From the NCBI GenBank assembly GCA_027019885.1, contig JALUWC010000440.1, positions 1 through 7,810 on the forward strand: a stretch of DNA of 7,810 bases, given 5' to 3'. The position numbers and the translations under genes are program-made. Of this stretch, positions 6,261-7,810 are shown one piece after another (the first letter of the stretch is position 1; each line of letters starts with the position of its first letter). This DNA is from Geoglobus sp. (GTDB lineage: Archaea; Halobacteriota; Archaeoglobi; Archaeoglobales; Archaeoglobaceae). The notes under the pieces are model-generated. The model was not told the DNA's origin. It saw only the letters and a program-made list of their open reading frames with translations, and ran no database searches.

Positions 6261-6266
6261 CACCTC
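6261..6266 (-). promoter_or_regulatory. Ribosome binding site deciding the GTG start at 6253
   Basis: GAGGTG lies 7 bases before GTG, the same hexamer that precedes two starts in the downstream array. It favours the 68-aa form over initiation at the internal ATG. Confidence 0.6.
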
Positions 6267-6296
6267 TTTAACTTATCCCATTACTAAGTAAAGTAT

Positions 6297-6320
6297 ACCA
6301 AAACATTTAAATGTTTCGGT
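6297..6320. promoter_or_regulatory. Palindromic operator and shared TATA region of two divergent regulators
   Basis: The core AAACATTTAAATGTTT (6301-6316) is a perfect 16-bp palindrome. One mismatched pair (A6300/C6317) separates it from flanking ACC (6297-6299) and GGT (6318-6320), which are also complementary. The centre, ATTTAAAT, reads as a TATA box on both strands, each preceded by an A-rich BRE-like stretch. Placement fits both genes: transcription starting about 25 bases away would leave leaders of roughly 10-15 bases before the ATG at 6347 and about 30 before the GTG at 6253. Binding of a dimeric repressor here would block both promoters. The ribbon-helix-helix and winged-helix products are both candidates. 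Confidence 0.65.
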
Positions 6321-6346
6321 CATGATAAGATACTTAGGGTGGTGGT

Positions 6347-7147
6347 ATGGAAAAGAATATCAGTGAATCAAAGAGAAAGATTCTAAATTTGATTTTTATA
6401 AAGGAGAGAGACTGGCAAGAATTAAAAAATGAAACAGGTCTTTCAGATCCTGTTTTAGCAAAACATATAAGAGATCTCATCAAATTAGGATTAATAACTG
6501 AGGAAATAAACCCAAAAGACCGCAGAAAGAAAATCTACAAAATTCGACACAAAGAATTACCTACTGCCGTCCTCGTTGATGCTCTTAGTATTTACATTTT
6601 ATATGAACTTTCGAACGAAATTAAGAATTTAGATATTTCAGGAGAGGGAGGGGATGAAATCGCTAAAAGAATCGGAAAGTATTACGCACTCTACAGCTTG
6701 GATGATAGGGGAAAAGAAGCCATTTTAAAAGCGCTCGATTATCTGGCAACTGGTTGGGACTATATTCTTGAAAAATGCATAGATAAAGAACACTATACAA
6801 GATTCGAAAAAGACTTTCCTAAAGAGAGGAAAGAGTTACTGGATAAGGCCACAAAAGCAGTTATAGAGATCTATGAAGGCTACAATATTTACAGATGGAT
6901 TTTGGATAACCCGGAAAAATTCCGAGAGATTGCAGAAAAAAAGGGATTGGGTAAAGAAGCCACCGAAAACATTCTAAAGAGGGTAGGGGGGGTATCTCAA
7001 AATTATGAAAAAGTTTTAACTGTTTTAAGAGAAAAAAACCCGTTTTTCAGTTCTATTGTCTTATCAAAGCTTGAAGAAAAGTATGAATTGACTGAGGATA
7101 AAATTATTAAAATTCTTGATAAAATATTATCAGAATCAAATCAATAA
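6347..7147 (+). CDS. Winged-helix transcriptional regulator with a helical C-terminal domain
   Basis: A 266-aa protein, the only intact plus-strand gene found. Residues about 8-67 are an ArsR/MarR-like winged helix: helix 1 SKRKILNLIF, then DWQELKNETGL, recognition helix DPVLAKHIRDLIKLGL (34-49), and a wing TEEINPKDRRKKIYKI. The remaining 200 residues are predicted helical, with no recognised ligand or effector motif; two Y-rich segments (YYALYSL and YEGYNIYRW) stand out. It lies between the palindromic promoter and the repeat region proposed as origin, so it may control the element's replication or switch to excision; this is inference from position. GGTGGT directly precedes the ATG. The gene is visibly richer in A and T (AAA, ATT, GAA codons) than the minus-strand array, which suggests a different history. 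A small inverted repeat GTATG-CTAA-CATAC (7157-7170) follows the stop. Confidence 0.85.
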   Translation: MEKNISESKRKILNLIFIKERDWQELKNETGLSDPVLAKHIRDLIKLGLITEEINPKDRRKKIYKIRHKELPTAVLVDALSIYILYELSNEIKNLDISGEGGDEIAKRIGKYYALYSLDDRGKEAILKALDYLATGWDYILEKCIDKEHYTRFEKDFPKERKELLDKATKAVIEIYEGYNIYRWILDNPEKFREIAEKKGLGKEATENILKRVGGVSQNYEKVLTVLREKNPFFSSIVLSKLEEKYELTEDKIIKILDKILSESNQ

Positions 7148-7156
7148 CACTGTGCT

Positions 7157-7170
7157 GTATGCTAACATAC
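7157..7170. repeat. Small inverted repeat after the winged-helix gene
   Basis: GTATG and CATAC are separated by CTAA, ten bases after the stop of the winged-helix gene. The stem is short and the T-rich stretch after it is weak, so it could be a minor terminator, an operator, or chance. Confidence 0.25.
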
Positions 7171-7187
7171 TTAACCTTTATTTCCAC

Positions 7188-7417
7188 TGTGTCCTGCGTG
7201 TCCTGACATGGTCATTTTTCAGGTCACGCCTCTGAGAGCTTATTTTCTTGAAAAAAGCTTTCTCCTCCATTTTTCTAAGGGTGTGTCCTGGCCTATATAG
7301 ATGCACTCCTTATTTTTTTCTGGCAACTTTACGAGATCTCAGGACACACGGACACATGGACACACAAACAACACAAAATTTTCAAGACACTTAAGACACA
7401 AGGACACAAAGACACAA
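7188..7417. repeat. Iteron-like GGACACA repeats, candidate replication origin
   Basis: The 355-base gap 7148-7502 has no convincing gene but carries many copies of one short motif. On the plus strand GGACACA stands at 7342, 7350 and 7358 with exact 8-bp spacing, and degenerate copies with GACAC at 7386, 7395, 7403 and 7411 continue at 9, 8 and 8 bp. In the opposite orientation TGTGTCC or CGTGTCC occurs at 7188, 7197 and 7282. GTGTGTCCTG (7281-7290) and CAGGACACAC (7340-7349) form a perfect 10-bp inverted repeat around a stretch that includes CCTATATAG and a T-rich run, and GAGATCTC (7333-7340) abuts the tandem copies. An AT-rich segment follows at 7417-7431. Tandem short repeats beside an AT-rich unwinding segment are typical of iteron origins bound by plasmid or viral replication proteins. 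A cluster of regulator operators is the main alternative. Confidence 0.6.
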
Positions 7418-7597
7418 AAATAATTTTTTTCCTCCATCCTTAGAAAATGTAATCTCTCAGCTTCCGCTAACTTTTTTTAGCTAATACTTCCAATATATGT
7501 ATATGAGTCCAATTGCCCCAGTTAAGCAAAAAATAACCCTGAGTGTGGATAAAAATCTGGTTCAGGAAGCTAAGGAAATGGGGATAAACCTGTCTGC

Positions 7598-7605
7598 TTT
7601 TTTTT
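7598..7605 (+). other. Run of eight T at the frame break
   Basis: The homopolymer lies exactly where the two halves of the ribbon-helix-helix frame fall out of phase; seven T would restore one frame. It may be a sequencing or replication slip, or a site of transcriptional slippage. Confidence 0.55.
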
Positions 7606-7665
7606 GAAATCAAACTCAGGGAATACCTCAGCCTTGTAAAAAATGGACTCACACACGATAACGTA

Positions 7666-7739
7666 TGGGGCCGCCGAGACTTGAACTCGGGTCACGGGCT
7701 CCCAAAGCCCGAAGGATAACCAGGCTACCCTACGGCCCC
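7666..7739 (-). tRNA. tRNA-Pro (anticodon TGG)
   Basis: Reading the minus strand, a complete cloverleaf can be folded by hand. The acceptor stem GGGGCCG (7739-7733) pairs with CGGCCCC (7673-7667) and is followed by discriminator A (7666). The D arm is GGGTAGCCTGGTTATCC. The anticodon stem CGGGC/GCCCG holds the loop TTTGGGA, with anticodon TGG reading proline codons CCN/CCA. The T arm is CCGAG, TTCAAGT, CTCGG. No intron is present, and CCA is not encoded (the bases after the discriminator are TACG). The gene is intact, and its 3' end faces the mobile element, the usual arrangement when an integrase uses the 3' part of a tRNA as attachment site. Confidence 0.95.
7667..7716. other. Probable attachment site within the 3' part of tRNA-Pro
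   Basis: Inferred, not observed. The integrase-like frame passes from 7664 through the T arm and anticodon region of the tRNA and meets a stop in the D-arm sequence (7717-7719). If the frame was open in the free element, the shared att core should lie within the T arm to anticodon arm. The second copy would be at the left border, outside this window; no copy was found in 1-236. Confidence 0.4.
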
Positions 7740-7761
7740 TGGCTTGAGCAAAACAGTTGGG

Positions 7762-7771
7762 TTTAAAAAAT
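7762..7771 (-). promoter_or_regulatory. TATA box of the tRNA-Pro gene
   Basis: On the minus strand a TTTTTTAAAC stretch is centred about 27 bases before the first tRNA nucleotide (7739), the standard archaeal spacing. Confidence 0.6.
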
Positions 7772-7810
7772 CTGCGATAAACTTAGTTTTGTATGAAAAA
7801 TGGTAAGCTG

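Larger units (their letters stand above)
7503..7719 (+). pseudogene. Frameshifted N-terminal fragment of a putative SSV-type integrase, running into tRNA-Pro
   Basis: From ATG 7503 (ATG 7497 is in frame) the frame reads MSPIAPVKQKITLSVDKNLV, then a helix ending MGINLSAFF, and stops at TGA 7605-7607 after a run of eight T (7598-7605). With one T fewer it continues as EIKLREYLSLVKNGLTHDNV and then VWGRRDLNSGHGLPKPEG, ending at TAA 7717-7719. The first part is a ribbon-helix-helix strand and helices (ITLSVD; LVQEAKEMG; LSAFFEIKLREYL). The last 17 codons are the antisense of the tRNA-Pro gene. A frame entering the 3' end of an intact tRNA is what the int(N) fragment of an SSV-type integrase looks like after integration splits the gene at attP, and N-terminal ribbon-helix-helix segments occur, as far as I recall, in such archaeal integrases. 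No catalytic domain is expected or seen here. No good ribosome binding site precedes it, so leaderless expression or none is likely. A decayed antitoxin gene is the alternative. Confidence 0.6.

Noticed and set aside
7342..7417. CRISPR array
   Set aside because: Repeat units are 7-8 bp with no spacers of 30-40 bp; they fit iterons or operators, not CRISPR.
7467..7652. A 61-codon minus-strand frame across the integrase fragment
   Set aside because: It is antisense to the recognisable ribbon-helix-helix frame and has no supporting motif.
7657..7719. A genuine protein ending in the tRNA-antisense peptide
   Set aside because: The residues are dictated by the tRNA sequence; they carry meaning only as the read-through of an integrase at its att site, not as a separate gene product.

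Overview
The window looks like part of a mobile element (plasmid or provirus) integrated at the 3' end of a tRNA-Pro gene in an archaeal chromosome, probably a hyperthermophilic euryarchaeon. Archaeal signs are TATA-like boxes, repeated GAGGTG ribosome binding sites, GTG and TTG starts, a tRNA gene without an encoded CCA, and a primase-polymerase/helicase of archaeal plasmid and virus type. Archaeoglobales is a guess from overall feel, not a demonstrated assignment.

Layout. At 1-68 (minus) is the 5' end of a gene that leaves the window, followed by a short noncoding stretch with a G-run. From 5874 down to 237 (minus) runs one tightly packed, apparently polycistronic array of ten genes, overlapping or separated by at most about 10 bases. 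In order of transcription they are: a large Prim-Pol/AAA+ replication protein; a 140-aa protein with one CPHC motif; a 74-aa four-cysteine protein; a 72-aa unknown; a 66-aa helix-turn-helix protein; a 138-aa relative of the N-terminal domain of IS5-like transposases; two unknowns (69 and 113 aa); a small gene that appears frameshifted; and a nucleotidyltransferase fused to a helical HEPN-like domain. Upstream, 6047-6253 (minus) encodes a ribbon-helix-helix protein and 6347-7147 (plus) a winged-helix regulator. They are divergent around a near-perfect 24-bp palindrome containing a symmetric TATA-like core.

From 7148 to 7502 there is no convincing gene but a set of GGACACA-type repeats in both orientations, some with 8-bp spacing, around AT-rich DNA. 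This is the best candidate for the element's replication origin. From 7503 (plus) a ribbon-helix-helix reading frame, broken at a run of eight T, reads on into the antisense strand of tRNA-Pro(TGG) at 7666-7739 (minus). This is what the N-terminal fragment of an SSV-type integrase gene, partitioned by integration, would look like, and it marks the right border of the element. The left border, with the matching int(C) and a tRNA fragment, is not in the window.

How it may fit together (inference): the large replication protein and its small partners would act at the repeat region; the two divergent regulators would control entry into the early or replication genes; the array ends in a toxin-antitoxin-like nucleotidyltransferase gene that could stabilise the element or defend the host.
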